From Clostridia bacterium (lineage in GTDB: Bacteria > Bacillota > Clostridia > UMGS1883 > UMGS1540), in assembly GCA_017620205.1 (NCBI GenBank), contig JAFZQX010000034.1, forward strand, positions 1 through 64,000: DNA of 64,000 nucleotides, read 5' to 3'. Shown here piece by piece: positions 9,601 to 17,035 of this stretch; the first letter of the stretch is position 1, and every line of letters begins with the position of its first letter. Made by a program: the position numbers and the translations under genes. Below the pieces are notes generated by a model, which saw only the letters and a program-made list of their open reading frames with translations, did not search any database and was not told the DNA's origin.

Positions 9601-12600
9601 TCATTTCCGCACACCTCCCATAAGAGCAATGTACGGCGTGGACAGCAACAAGCGTTATCTCCGTTACGTAATAAGCGTAAACGGCTCGGAGGATCTGCGC
9701 GATATTGAAATAAAATCCGCAAAGACAGAGAAACAGGATATATTTATAACAGCCGGCTCGGGCGCTACGACAACGGTTGATGTTGCAAGACAGAGCGTAG
9801 GCTTCCAGAATATAAGCACGGATAACGGCAGTATAATGGATTATATATCCGTTTACAGAGATAACGAACATAAGGGCGAGGGCACAAGCCTTGTAGTTGA
9901 CTATTCAAAGGCCGAGGAAATCCTGGAGCTTTATGCAAAACTTGATACACCTCCGCAGTACACAAGGCAGTTTTTGAATTCTAAGACGGGCGAGATAACG
10001 GAAGCTGCCGCAACCGAAAATGTTACCGGCGTAACATTTGTTCAGTACGACCCCGATACAAACACTGTAAAGGGCACATTTAAGGCTAAAAAGCTCGATG
10101 ACGGAAGCTTTATGGCACAAATGAGCTCAATGTACCTCAAAGCAGGATATGAGATATACATAAGAGTTGAAACAGACCGCGCACACGGCGTAAGCACCAA
10201 GACGGTAGTTTATAGCGAAGACGGAACTATTACGGAAGTTGAAGGCAAAACAGACGGCACTACCTATGCCGATGTATTTACGGGCTTTGCGGTAGTTCAG
10301 CGCGGCTCTTACGATATTCCTGTCGATCAGACAGTTGCGCTGCCTATGGATATGAACTTCACAACGCTTCCGCTTATCGGCACAACGGGTATAAACTTTG
10401 ACTTCCCGTTTGTAACGGTAGGCGCTATGAAGACAGACGTAGGCTACCGTATGTATCTCGGCTTTAACCCGACCTCACTGTACGATAAAATATCCGAAAA
10501 GCACGCAACACAGTATATGTCGGACAGCGGTAACTACTTCGGCGATTTATTCTCGATAAAGAGCCCGATAAAGACATTTAAAGAAGGTTTGGCACAATCG
10601 TATAACACAGCATTCAAAGGCTGGGAGAATCTCGGCGACAGCGCTTCGGATACAATGGCGGCAATGGGCGCGCCGACATGGAAGATGAGCTTTGTGTTCG
10701 GTGTTTACTTCGACTTTGCTATGGTAACCCTTACCGATCCCCAAAGGGGCACAACAACATCAACGTTTGAATTTGTGGGCGTAGGCGGATTTATCGCTAT
10801 AAACGCAGGCTTTAAAGTAGCGTGGTACACGCTCTTGCCTGTAGTATTTATCCCTGCATATTTCGGCATTGAAATAAACGGCAGCATTATGGGCTTCTTC
10901 GGTGCGGCGGCAGATACATCAAAGCCAAAGATTACTTATAACGACGCAAAGGAAGCGACGGTTGACTTTAACAACAGCCTTGAAAAGTTCCACGCAAATG
11001 TTAAGCTGTCCGCAACCGTTCAGGTATATGTCGGCGTCGGATTGGCGGGAACTATTGGCCTTCGCGGCGGCGGAACATTTACGGCAATGGCAGACTGGGA
11101 TTCAGATCCCAAATATGTACAAAACGAATGGGGCTGCGCACTAATCTTTACCGCAGGTGTTTGGATCGACCTGTTCCTCTTCACCGTGCCGCTGCAGTAC
11201 ACCTTCCCGATGATTAAATTCGGCTCGTTTGAGGAATACGACCAGCTTGCCAAAAACGGCGTTAAGCTCCAGAGCGTTGAAGGCGCTACGGACGAAGGCT
11301 CATCATTTACGGTCCGCGAAGCGTTCTCCGATAAGACTTCCGAATGGCTGCCTGACGGCAATATGCCAACCCTTATGTCGGCGTTTACGCAGTCGTCACA
11401 GCAGACAATAGTTGAAGACGGCTATGAGCATCCCGATGCTAAACTTATAAAACTCTCGGACGGCAGCATATTTATGGCATTTTTGGATAACGACAACTCG
11501 CGCGGCGAAATTGACAGAACGGTTCTGAAATTCGCGGTATACAAAGACGGCATATGGAGCAGCAACTACGTTGTTCAAGACGACACTACGGGCGACTTCC
11601 AGCCGAGTATTTGCGAAATAGACGGCGGACGCGTAATGATATCCTGGATATCAACAGACCCTGCAGAGAGAGCTGAAACCGACGTATCGCAGACAAAAGA
11701 TTACCTCAATAAGCTTGAAGTTTATACGGCAGTTATCGATCCCGCAACCAAGGAAGTAACAGAACTTACACAGCTTACGGACGATAACCGATACGACTAT
11801 AAACCCGCCTGCGTATATGATGACGCTACGGGTGACAGAGTAGTATATTACGCAAAGAACTTTGACAATGACGCAACAACGGAGGAAATGGCAAATCCGT
11901 ACGGCTCAAGCTCGCTTATAACTTACATGCTGTACTCAAGCGAAGACGGCAGATGGCTCTTTGACAAATATTTTGACGAAGAAGTTGCAAGCGAAGAAGA
12001 CAGACAGACGCTTATAGAGAATTGGCACGGACAGCGCTTCATTCTCCCGAGAATGGCGGAGCTCGGTACCGATATGGTACCTAACATAGCAGACTTTACG
12101 GCAATTGCCTATAACGGAATTTCCGTATATGCTTATACTGTTGATGTAGACTCCAACGCGGACACGATAGACGACAGAGAGCTGTTCCTGCAGTTCTATA
12201 ACTTCGACTCGCATAAGACTTTCGTTCCCGTAAGACTTACAAACGACAATCCGCAGGTTGCAGACGCTATGCCGCAGTTCGCGAGATCCGGCAGCGGCGG
12301 GAGCGCATCAACCAAGCTGTTCTGGTACAGAAACAGTCAGAAAATCGCTTACGTTAATATAACCGATCTTGTAAGACACGGCGTTGACAAATACGGACAG
12401 ATAAAACCCGAATACCTTATGACTAAAGACGAAAACGAAGCTGAAAGAGTTCAAAGGAAGCTTTCGGATCTTTACTCATATGTATCGCCCAATTCCGAAC
12501 ATATAAACGATGCCACCGGCATGGCAGACTTTAAACCCGTTGTTGACGGCGATAACATCTATGTAGTATGGACACAGCCCCTGACAAAGGAAGACGGCGA

Positions 12601-14221
12601 GGACGCAAACGGCGAAACTAAGTTTAAGCAGTGCCGCGAGGTTTATGCAACCGCGCTTGTTCATACGGACGCAGGAGAAGAAGTTACGGCTCCGGAAGGC
12701 ACCGATACTCAGCAAACCGCTTCGGACAGCGGCGAAGAGCCGCAGACGGTAAATACCATAGGCACATCCTGGTCATCACCGTACAGACTTACATATAATG
12801 AATTGATTGCAGACGCTCCCACAGCTGTTATCGATTCTGAGGGTAAGCTTATGGTGGCATATAACACATATGAGCAGACTATGCATGAGCAAAACGCTTT
12901 CAGCTCTTCACAGAAAGAGCTTATAACCTTCTCGAATCTGAAGCTCATGGCTTCTTATCAGGAACCCTGCGGCGCGGTTGAGGTTACGGATATAAGTCTT
13001 TCGGACATGACGCCCGTAGACGGCGAAACAGTAACACTTACCATTGATGTAACAAACAAAGGTCTGACGTTTGCAGACGGCTATACCGTAGACGTTTATG
13101 AATATAAAGACGGCGTAAGAGGCAGCAAGATTACAACAATCACAAGCGAAAATAAGCTCCTTCCCGACAACACCGATACACACACGGCTTTGTGGGAAGC
13201 TCCCGCAGACGTAGACGGCATGAGCATATTGGCGGTAGCAAAAGAAGGCGGCTTTGAAAACGAGACGACCTTTGAAAGCGAAAAGCTTGAAAAACACGCG
13301 GTTTACGAGCTTACGGAAGCAAGCGTATATCAGGACGAAAAAGGGAAATTCAGATTTAAAGCGAATATTAAGAATATAGGCAATGCTCCCGCGGCAGAGG
13401 GCGATAAAGTAAAAGTTCATTTCGTAGGGCCTTACGCTATGAACCTTGATTACTCGGTAGAGGAATGTGACCTCGGCTCAATCGAAATCGGCGATCTCGA
13501 TATTTATTCCGAAACCGAAGAAAACGATGTGCTTACGGTTACGGGAGTAAAAGAAATAGGCGGCGAACTCAAAATGCCTATAGAAGCGTTTGAAAAATTC
13601 GGATATATAGACTGCTTCGCAGAGCCCGAAAACGCAGAAGGCACTGCTCTCGGCGAAGGCGCAGATATCAGAGCTGTTATTACAAAACCGGTTGAGGTTA
13701 AATTAAACGGCGAAAAACTGCCCGATGTAATAGAGCTTACCGTAGGCGAAACGTATGATCTTGATGTTTCGGTACTGCCCGGAAAAGTTTCGGAAGACAT
13801 AGATGCAACATTTGCAACGGACGATAGCAGCGTTGCCCTCGTAGATAGGGGCGAGCTTATCGCAAACGCGCCCGGCGAAACAGCGCTTCACGGCATAGTG
13901 AATCCGTACAGCTTAGAACTTATGGATATACTTATTATCGTAAACGCCGATGACGGTATAACCGTTACATACGATACGGACGCGGGCACAGCAAGCATTG
14001 TAAGCTCGAAAGATCTTACTGACGCTTATCTGATAATAGCGGAATACGATACAAACGGCAATTTAGCTTCACTCGAAATTAAAGAAATCACGCTCACGGC
14101 AAACGACACAGAAACCGTCGATTACGATATGAAATCGACCGATAACGACCTTAAAGTAATGATATGGCGCGGCATGGATAACACCGATCCGTATAAAATT
14201 AATTTAAAGAAAGGAGCATAA
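6686..14221 (+). CDS. Giant secreted Calx-beta/CARDB/Big2 multidomain protein
   Basis: A 2511-residue protein. The ATG at 6686 is chosen because GAGGAGG (6673-6679) precedes it and it opens with a Sec signal, MKRTLKKLTSSLLILTLFL, ending near PAIA. Visible parts: a Calx-beta-like region (about 50-290) interrupted by an acidic stretch; a clear Calx-beta domain (287-390, with AGRDFSPVDKELSFPFG); unassigned beta-rich regions; a carboxypeptidase-regulatory-like segment (about 950-1010, GAIVSVGSDYAVTDTNGHF); a glycine- and aromatic-rich segment (about 1230-1530); a propeller-like region with repeated Asp-Gly/Trp motifs (1575-2080); a CARDB-like domain (from about 2098); a Big2-like domain (from about 2345); and a C-terminal domain ending in VMIWRGMDNTDP. 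No LPXTG or SLH anchor is seen. Calx-beta domains usually bind calcium. It sits between the exporters and the peptide gene and may be the system's surface scaffold or receptor; that is inference. Confidence 0.7.
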   Translation: MKRTLKKLTSSLLILTLFLTFVQLPAIAEKGLTNLPEVEIDETILQSDVFYLATTSAKLQEGANERYLLRVARGGNAESESGVNIKISDVTAKYGRDYTVSVYGTDETVQNAEDRPSLMEMMEGEEYSQSELKTDEEFYGMMAEDPDLQAQTEEAMQGAIDYIEDASGLNDTAPADTPKEASSDYDEVSRLYSGQGGYPQKLSSSTDTMQQIQQMANVVTDAVIGADLTINFEAGEKEKYLVIDVIDNSESDGDRYFYLMLGAPYGTTTNSAASSCAVTIADDEEHINAKIAFSEASYTADGDNLQITVTREGAMNAMVVAHLTSDAGTAVAGRDFSPVDKELSFPFGITKQTVDIPIRHDYLSETATFTLKLEGVEGCEAGEDATVTITPAGVSLMSEDGDDTVELMAEKAYSVTDIVTGNGLTVSSPSLNGESEYFDGANGWRDGSHWGMMWDESRWFYDPTGTVAACWNLNNGSGYDTAGVQVDWSRTGSCANMVLGFATNLDWGVWSTTSGDNAYSSKNNFGRHTENFFTKYSTSKRVCFYNQAGCEDCNWLDIYSIKPIYRPFEINLQAADSLQFLNENGTKSTWDEATKMILSGSNNQNNNYIVKYTKDGLNVVSLVQPDTTYTTVTGAKLVDGGWTKNISLSGSDISNTKSFKMDRSWIENNIGYISFKTNQVAEFCNSNTNYYGLKGVMYIKPTFAYKDAKVVVKVPSGTNFGYFKISGQDKNITSDTAYNYHRGDILKLDTVMRNEYKDMYEPAGYKLSIKQNESDTYWIRRDVIIPYDDISGNRYVDETKRLKYGYYEITPIFQRKGNAIAVRVKASDVSKFDPNYGFMKAAVVTDVTVGDVLYKEYIVNANVKNGKIYTVGAKLASSAGDKAYINWKEAGSSKVYAGDMFYHRATGSKEDNIITVSVETGAKANMYETLEGNIIRPAYNMQSHDTSALKNAPIKGAIVSVGSDYAVTDTNGHFRTPPIRAMYGVDSNKRYLRYVISVNGSEDLRDIEIKSAKTEKQDIFITAGSGATTTVDVARQSVGFQNISTDNGSIMDYISVYRDNEHKGEGTSLVVDYSKAEEILELYAKLDTPPQYTRQFLNSKTGEITEAAATENVTGVTFVQYDPDTNTVKGTFKAKKLDDGSFMAQMSSMYLKAGYEIYIRVETDRAHGVSTKTVVYSEDGTITEVEGKTDGTTYADVFTGFAVVQRGSYDIPVDQTVALPMDMNFTTLPLIGTTGINFDFPFVTVGAMKTDVGYRMYLGFNPTSLYDKISEKHATQYMSDSGNYFGDLFSIKSPIKTFKEGLAQSYNTAFKGWENLGDSASDTMAAMGAPTWKMSFVFGVYFDFAMVTLTDPQRGTTTSTFEFVGVGGFIAINAGFKVAWYTLLPVVFIPAYFGIEINGSIMGFFGAAADTSKPKITYNDAKEATVDFNNSLEKFHANVKLSATVQVYVGVGLAGTIGLRGGGTFTAMADWDSDPKYVQNEWGCALIFTAGVWIDLFLFTVPLQYTFPMIKFGSFEEYDQLAKNGVKLQSVEGATDEGSSFTVREAFSDKTSEWLPDGNMPTLMSAFTQSSQQTIVEDGYEHPDAKLIKLSDGSIFMAFLDNDNSRGEIDRTVLKFAVYKDGIWSSNYVVQDDTTGDFQPSICEIDGGRVMISWISTDPAERAETDVSQTKDYLNKLEVYTAVIDPATKEVTELTQLTDDNRYDYKPACVYDDATGDRVVYYAKNFDNDATTEEMANPYGSSSLITYMLYSSEDGRWLFDKYFDEEVASEEDRQTLIENWHGQRFILPRMAELGTDMVPNIADFTAIAYNGISVYAYTVDVDSNADTIDDRELFLQFYNFDSHKTFVPVRLTNDNPQVADAMPQFARSGSGGSASTKLFWYRNSQKIAYVNITDLVRHGVDKYGQIKPEYLMTKDENEAERVQRKLSDLYSYVSPNSEHINDATGMADFKPVVDGDNIYVVWTQPLTKEDGEDANGETKFKQCREVYATALVHTDAGEEVTAPEGTDTQQTASDSGEEPQTVNTIGTSWSSPYRLTYNELIADAPTAVIDSEGKLMVAYNTYEQTMHEQNAFSSSQKELITFSNLKLMASYQEPCGAVEVTDISLSDMTPVDGETVTLTIDVTNKGLTFADGYTVDVYEYKDGVRGSKITTITSENKLLPDNTDTHTALWEAPADVDGMSILAVAKEGGFENETTFESEKLEKHAVYELTEASVYQDEKGKFRFKANIKNIGNAPAAEGDKVKVHFVGPYAMNLDYSVEECDLGSIEIGDLDIYSETEENDVLTVTGVKEIGGELKMPIEAFEKFGYIDCFAEPENAEGTALGEGADIRAVITKPVEVKLNGEKLPDVIELTVGETYDLDVSVLPGKVSEDIDATFATDDSSVALVDRGELIANAPGETALHGIVNPYSLELMDILIIVNADDGITVTYDTDAGTASIVSSKDLTDAYLIIAEYDTNGNLASLEIKEITLTANDTETVDYDMKSTDNDLKVMIWRGMDNTDPYKINLKKGA

Positions 14222-14225
14222 TAAA

Positions 14226-14381
14226 ATGCCAAAAAAAGAAAAGGAAAAAGATACTGAAAAGAAACGCAAATTAAGCCCAGAGGAGCTCGAAAAGGTTAAA
14301 GGCGGCGCTGCAAGTGCCTCCGATCTGCCCCCGACAGTTCCGGAAAATCCTCTCGACCCAAGTATTTACAATAACATTTAA
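14226..14381 (+). CDS. 51-residue double-glycine leader peptide (exported peptide precursor)
   Basis: ATG at 14226, TAA at 14379-14381. The ribosome site AAAGGAG lies inside the end of the giant gene, whose stop is four bases upstream, so translation is coupled. The leader (27 residues) begins MPKKEKEKDTEKKRK and ends LSPEELEKVKGG, the classic pattern of bacteriocin, Nif11/NHLP-type and ComC-type leaders cut by C39 peptidases. The predicted mature peptide is 24 residues, from AASASDLPPTVPENP to its end IYNNI. It has no Cys, Thr/Ser-rich patch, Trp or His, is acidic and proline-rich, and has no obvious thioether or disulfide chemistry. With no LanM, radical SAM or YcaO gene in view it may be an unmodified peptide. 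A bacteriocin, pheromone or structural peptide are all possible. Short, but the leader, ribosome site and C39 exporter agree. Confidence 0.85.
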   Translation: MPKKEKEKDTEKKRKLSPEELEKVKGGAASASDLPPTVPENPLDPSIYNNI

Positions 14382-14390
14382 TGCAAAAAA

Positions 14391-14423
14391 GCCGCGGCAG
14401 GTATTATACTTGCCGCGGCTTTT
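14391..14423 (+). terminator. Rho-independent terminator of the peptide-export operon
   Basis: GCCGCGGCA (14391-14399) pairs with TGCCGCGGC (14411-14419), with an inner GTAT/ATAC pair, followed by TTTT. It lies ten bases after the peptide stop, confirming the peptide as the last gene. Confidence 0.85.
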
Positions 14424-14618
14424 GCGTAAAGAGCAGAATAGTAATATAGCATAAAGAAACGTATCCAATATTATGCAGTATCACGTTTTTTTATCGCGGT
14501 GATTGTATTTCCTGTTATTTTAATATATACTTAAACCATATTTTATAAAGGGGGATTAATACGGGTAAAAGCTTCAGCGCAAAGGTTATGGCGGAAATCC
14601 GCCTGTTTATAAGGTATA

Positions 14619-14647
14619 TTGACAGAGTTGCATCGCTATGATACGAT
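14619..14647 (+). promoter_or_regulatory. Promoter of the lipoprotein pair
   Basis: TTGACA (14619-14624), 17 bases, TACGAT (14642-14647). The expected start is near 14654 with a short leader carrying AAAGGAG. A GGCGG/CCGCC mini-hairpin (about 14590-14603) lies upstream. The rest of 14424-14618 shows no supported gene. Confidence 0.6.
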
Positions 14648-14672
14648 ACAATTATCCTGGAGAAAGGAGAAT

Positions 14673-15233
14673 ATGAAAATGAAAAAAATGATTTCTTTGC
14701 TTTTGTGTGCTATGATGGCGGTAAGTTGCTCCGTTCTTGCTTCCTGCACCTACGGCGACCAAGAAGATGAGGAGTGGTGGCAAAGCGATGCCCGAAGGGA
14801 GGCAGATGAGGAATATGAACGGGACTGGGCTACAAAACCACCCAAGCCGACCGAAAAACCCACCGAGGAACCGTCCTTTATGGAAACGATCTGCGGTACA
14901 TATCTGGTTTCCGGCACCGGTCATTTGACGGGAAATGCGTGGTATGACGAAGACCTCACAACACAAGATAGAACATATACCAACCTTGCCCTGCACGTTT
15001 CACAAGTGGACGAGAATACGGTTGAAATTGATGTAGAGGGAGGTTTACAAGGAAGCGGCACGGTAAGCGCAGAGTCTCCCACCGTCAGCTACACGGGCGT
15101 AGAGGAGGATGGAGACAACTATCAGGTTACCGTAACATTTACCGTCAATGACGGCGGCGCACGTGTGGATTTTAGTTTTCATTCCAGTGATTCCGACAGC
15201 ACGGAAGATATGAAACTAAGCGGTGAAAAGTAA
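14673..15233 (+). CDS. Small lipoprotein, paralogue of the next gene
   Basis: 186 residues. The ATG at 14673 follows AAAGGAG and gives MKMKKMISLLLCAMMAV with a lipobox ending VLASC (Cys about residue 25). A charged linker (DARREADEEYERDWATKPPK, then a TEKPTEEP repeat) leads to a beta-rich C-terminal domain of about 120 residues starting FMETICGTYLVSGTG. This domain recurs in the next gene, sharing METICGTYLVSGTG, LALHVSQ and GSG-VSAESP segments, so the two are tandem duplicates. I do not recognise the family. The pair lies just downstream of the peptide-export operon but has its own promoter. An immunity or surface-binding role is conceivable but has no direct support. Confidence 0.8.
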   Translation: MKMKKMISLLLCAMMAVSCSVLASCTYGDQEDEEWWQSDARREADEEYERDWATKPPKPTEKPTEEPSFMETICGTYLVSGTGHLTGNAWYDEDLTTQDRTYTNLALHVSQVDENTVEIDVEGGLQGSGTVSAESPTVSYTGVEEDGDNYQVTVTFTVNDGGARVDFSFHSSDSDSTEDMKLSGEK

Positions 15234-15268
15234 ACGTTTATAAAAATCACTTTTCAAGGAGGAATATA

Positions 15269-15898
15269 ATGAAAAACAGAATTATAAAGACAGCGCTTAT
15301 CGTGCTTTTGTGTATTTGTACAATACTGTTTCTCACAGGCTGTCCAAGCCATCATGACGAAGTAATATCGGATGCAAGATACGGAAAATTCAAAGAGCTT
15401 ACCGAGGGCGGGATGAGTAAAGAGGACGCCAACAGGTGGCTTGACGAACACACGGAGGAGTGGCATCCCGATGATAAAAAATCTGATTCGGATAAGGCAG
15501 AGGAGACGGAAAAGCCCACCGAAGAACCGGTTGATTTTATGGAAACGATCTGCGGTACATATCTCGTATCGGGAACCGGTGTTTTGACCGGTGGGGCTGT
15601 TTATGATGACGAAGGCCCCGAAACGACTTTTACGAAGCTTGCCTTACATGTTTCGCAAGCGGGCGACAATGCCGTTCAAATCGATGTGGAAGGTGAACAC
15701 GCAGGCAGCGGTGAGGTGAGTGCGGAGTCGCCCTCTGTCACTTACAAGGATTCAATGGGCTATGAGGTTACGGTAACCTTTGCGGTTACGGATGGTGTTG
15801 CACACGCGGATATGAGAATTTTTGGTGATTTATCTATTGAGGACACAGGTGAGCGTTGTACCGAGACAATTACATTAATCGGCGAAAAGGTTGAATAA
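15269..15898 (+). CDS. Small lipoprotein, paralogue of the previous gene
   Basis: 209 residues from the ATG at 15269, preceded by AAGGAGG. Signal MKNRIIKTALIVLLCICTIL ends in lipobox FLTGC. Residues 35-70 (KFKELTEGGMSKEDANRWLD) form a short helical segment not found in the paralogue. A TEKPTEEP linker matches the neighbour, followed by the shared domain FMETICGTYLVSGTG to the C-terminus. There are 35 bases between the genes and no terminator, so they are probably co-transcribed. Function unknown. The differing N-terminal helical segments with a conserved C-terminal domain suggest divergence after a tandem duplication. Confidence 0.8.
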   Translation: MKNRIIKTALIVLLCICTILFLTGCPSHHDEVISDARYGKFKELTEGGMSKEDANRWLDEHTEEWHPDDKKSDSDKAEETEKPTEEPVDFMETICGTYLVSGTGVLTGGAVYDDEGPETTFTKLALHVSQAGDNAVQIDVEGEHAGSGEVSAESPSVTYKDSMGYEVTVTFAVTDGVAHADMRIFGDLSIEDTGERCTETITLIGEKVE

Positions 15899-16013
15899 AT
15901 ACATATACGCAAGGAGCAACGTGCCGGGGCGGTATGATGGGTGTTCTCCGAAACACAGAAATCTTTGATTTCGTTTTGTTTCGCGGGGTTTCATAAAGGC
16001 TATGCCGAAAACG

Positions 16014-16036
16014 GCTCTTACAGAGGAAATAAGAGC
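16014..16036 (+). promoter_or_regulatory. Hairpin presenting the esterase ribosome site
   Basis: GCTCTTA (16014-16020) pairs with TAAGAGC (16030-16036). The nine-base loop contains AGAGGAA, the only Shine-Dalgarno-like sequence near the esterase start at 16045. The spacing to the ATG is long unless the hairpin forms, which would bring the two closer. No convincing promoter was seen in 15899-16013. Confidence 0.35.
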
Positions 16037-16044
16037 TGTTTTCA

Positions 16045-16863
16045 ATGTATATGGATAAAAACGGCGAAAAGCTTATCGAAGACGCTCTGCGAAAAGGCGA
16101 AAAACCAAGTCCGCAGCCCAAAACTCCTAAGACGAGGTTTGAAGATAATAAAAACGGGCGCGTGTTTTATGCAAACGAAGAGAGCAAATCGGGCATAACG
16201 GTTTTCTATCTCCACGGCGGCGCGTATTTTATGGATTTTAACCGTGCTCACTGGAAGCTCATTAATATACTTATTGAGAAAGCCGACGCGCAGGTAATTG
16301 CTCCTTCTTACCGTCTCTTGCCTTTTGCAACATGGGAGGAAGCCTTTGATCTCATTCTCCCGCTTTACAAGGAATACTGCGCAGCCCACCCCGATGAAAA
16401 AATCATTCTTATGGGAGATTCCGCAGGCGGCGGGCTTTCGCTTGCCGTAACGGAAGAGTTGAAGGCAGAAGGCATCCGTATGCCCGACGAGCTTGTTTTA
16501 TTATCGCCATGGGTGGATATTTCCATGGAAAACGAAGAGATTAAAGTGTATGAGCCGAAGGATCCGTTTTTAACGCCCGGTTCACTTGTAACCTGCGGCG
16601 AAAGGTGGAAGGGTGCGCTTGATGTACACGATCCTCATGTAAGCCCTATATACGGTGACCTTAAAGGCATAAAAAACGTCACGGTATTTGCCGGCACGGA
16701 CGGGATATTATACCCCGATATCACAAAGTTTTTCAATATGCTCGACGAAGATCCTTCAAACGAGCTTATTGTCGCGGAGGGCATGAACCATGTTTATCCA
16801 CTCTTCCCCATTCCCGAGGCAAAACCCGCGGTAGATAAAATAATTACGGTAATAAAGCGCTGA
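16045..16863 (+). CDS. Alpha/beta hydrolase, HSL-type esterase/lipase
   Basis: 272 residues. The oxyanion motif HGGAYF (57-62) and nucleophile elbow GDSAGG (Ser126) are those of the hormone-sensitive-lipase family. The acid is probably Asp in FAGTDGILYPD (near 228), and the base His in GMNHVYPLF (near 249). It has no signal peptide, so it is cytoplasmic. Family members hydrolyse short-chain esters or acetylated sugars; the substrate is not visible here. ATG 16045 is used; ATG 16051 is equally possible. Flanked by the lipoprotein pair and a terminator, so it appears to be a single-gene unit. Confidence 0.85.
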   Translation: MYMDKNGEKLIEDALRKGEKPSPQPKTPKTRFEDNKNGRVFYANEESKSGITVFYLHGGAYFMDFNRAHWKLINILIEKADAQVIAPSYRLLPFATWEEAFDLILPLYKEYCAAHPDEKIILMGDSAGGGLSLAVTEELKAEGIRMPDELVLLSPWVDISMENEEIKVYEPKDPFLTPGSLVTCGERWKGALDVHDPHVSPIYGDLKGIKNVTVFAGTDGILYPDITKFFNMLDEDPSNELIVAEGMNHVYPLFPIPEAKPAVDKIITVIKR

Positions 16864-16878
16864 TAAACAAACCGCGAG

Positions 16879-16911
16879 CCGGCAAAACACAGTAGTTTTG
16901 CCGGTTTTTTT
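16879..16911 (+). terminator. Rho-independent terminator after the esterase
   Basis: CCGGCAAAAC (16879-16888) and GTTTTGCCGG (16895-16904) form a perfect 10-bp stem with a six-base loop, followed by seven T residues. Confidence 0.9.
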
Positions 16912-17035
16912 ATTATATAAAAGTTTCTTAAAACTTGCCGGATTTACACGAAATGTTAAAGAATATATATTTACATTCAGCCTGAAATGTGATAAAATAT
17001 AATCGTTTAAAATTATACATTTAAAAGGAAACGCA

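Noticed and set aside
1-14423. RiPP maturation enzyme (LanM, radical SAM, YcaO, nitrile-hydratase-type) for the exported peptide
   Set aside because: All genes in the operon were examined and none carries such motifs; an enzyme left of the window cannot be excluded.
14588-14638. Mini-frame ATG-GCG-GAA... (16 codons) before the lipoprotein pair
   Set aside because: Very short, overlaps the lipoprotein promoter and has no family match. It may be chance.
15899-16044. Possible riboswitch upstream of the esterase
   Set aside because: Only short hairpins were found, and no known aptamer core could be matched by eye.
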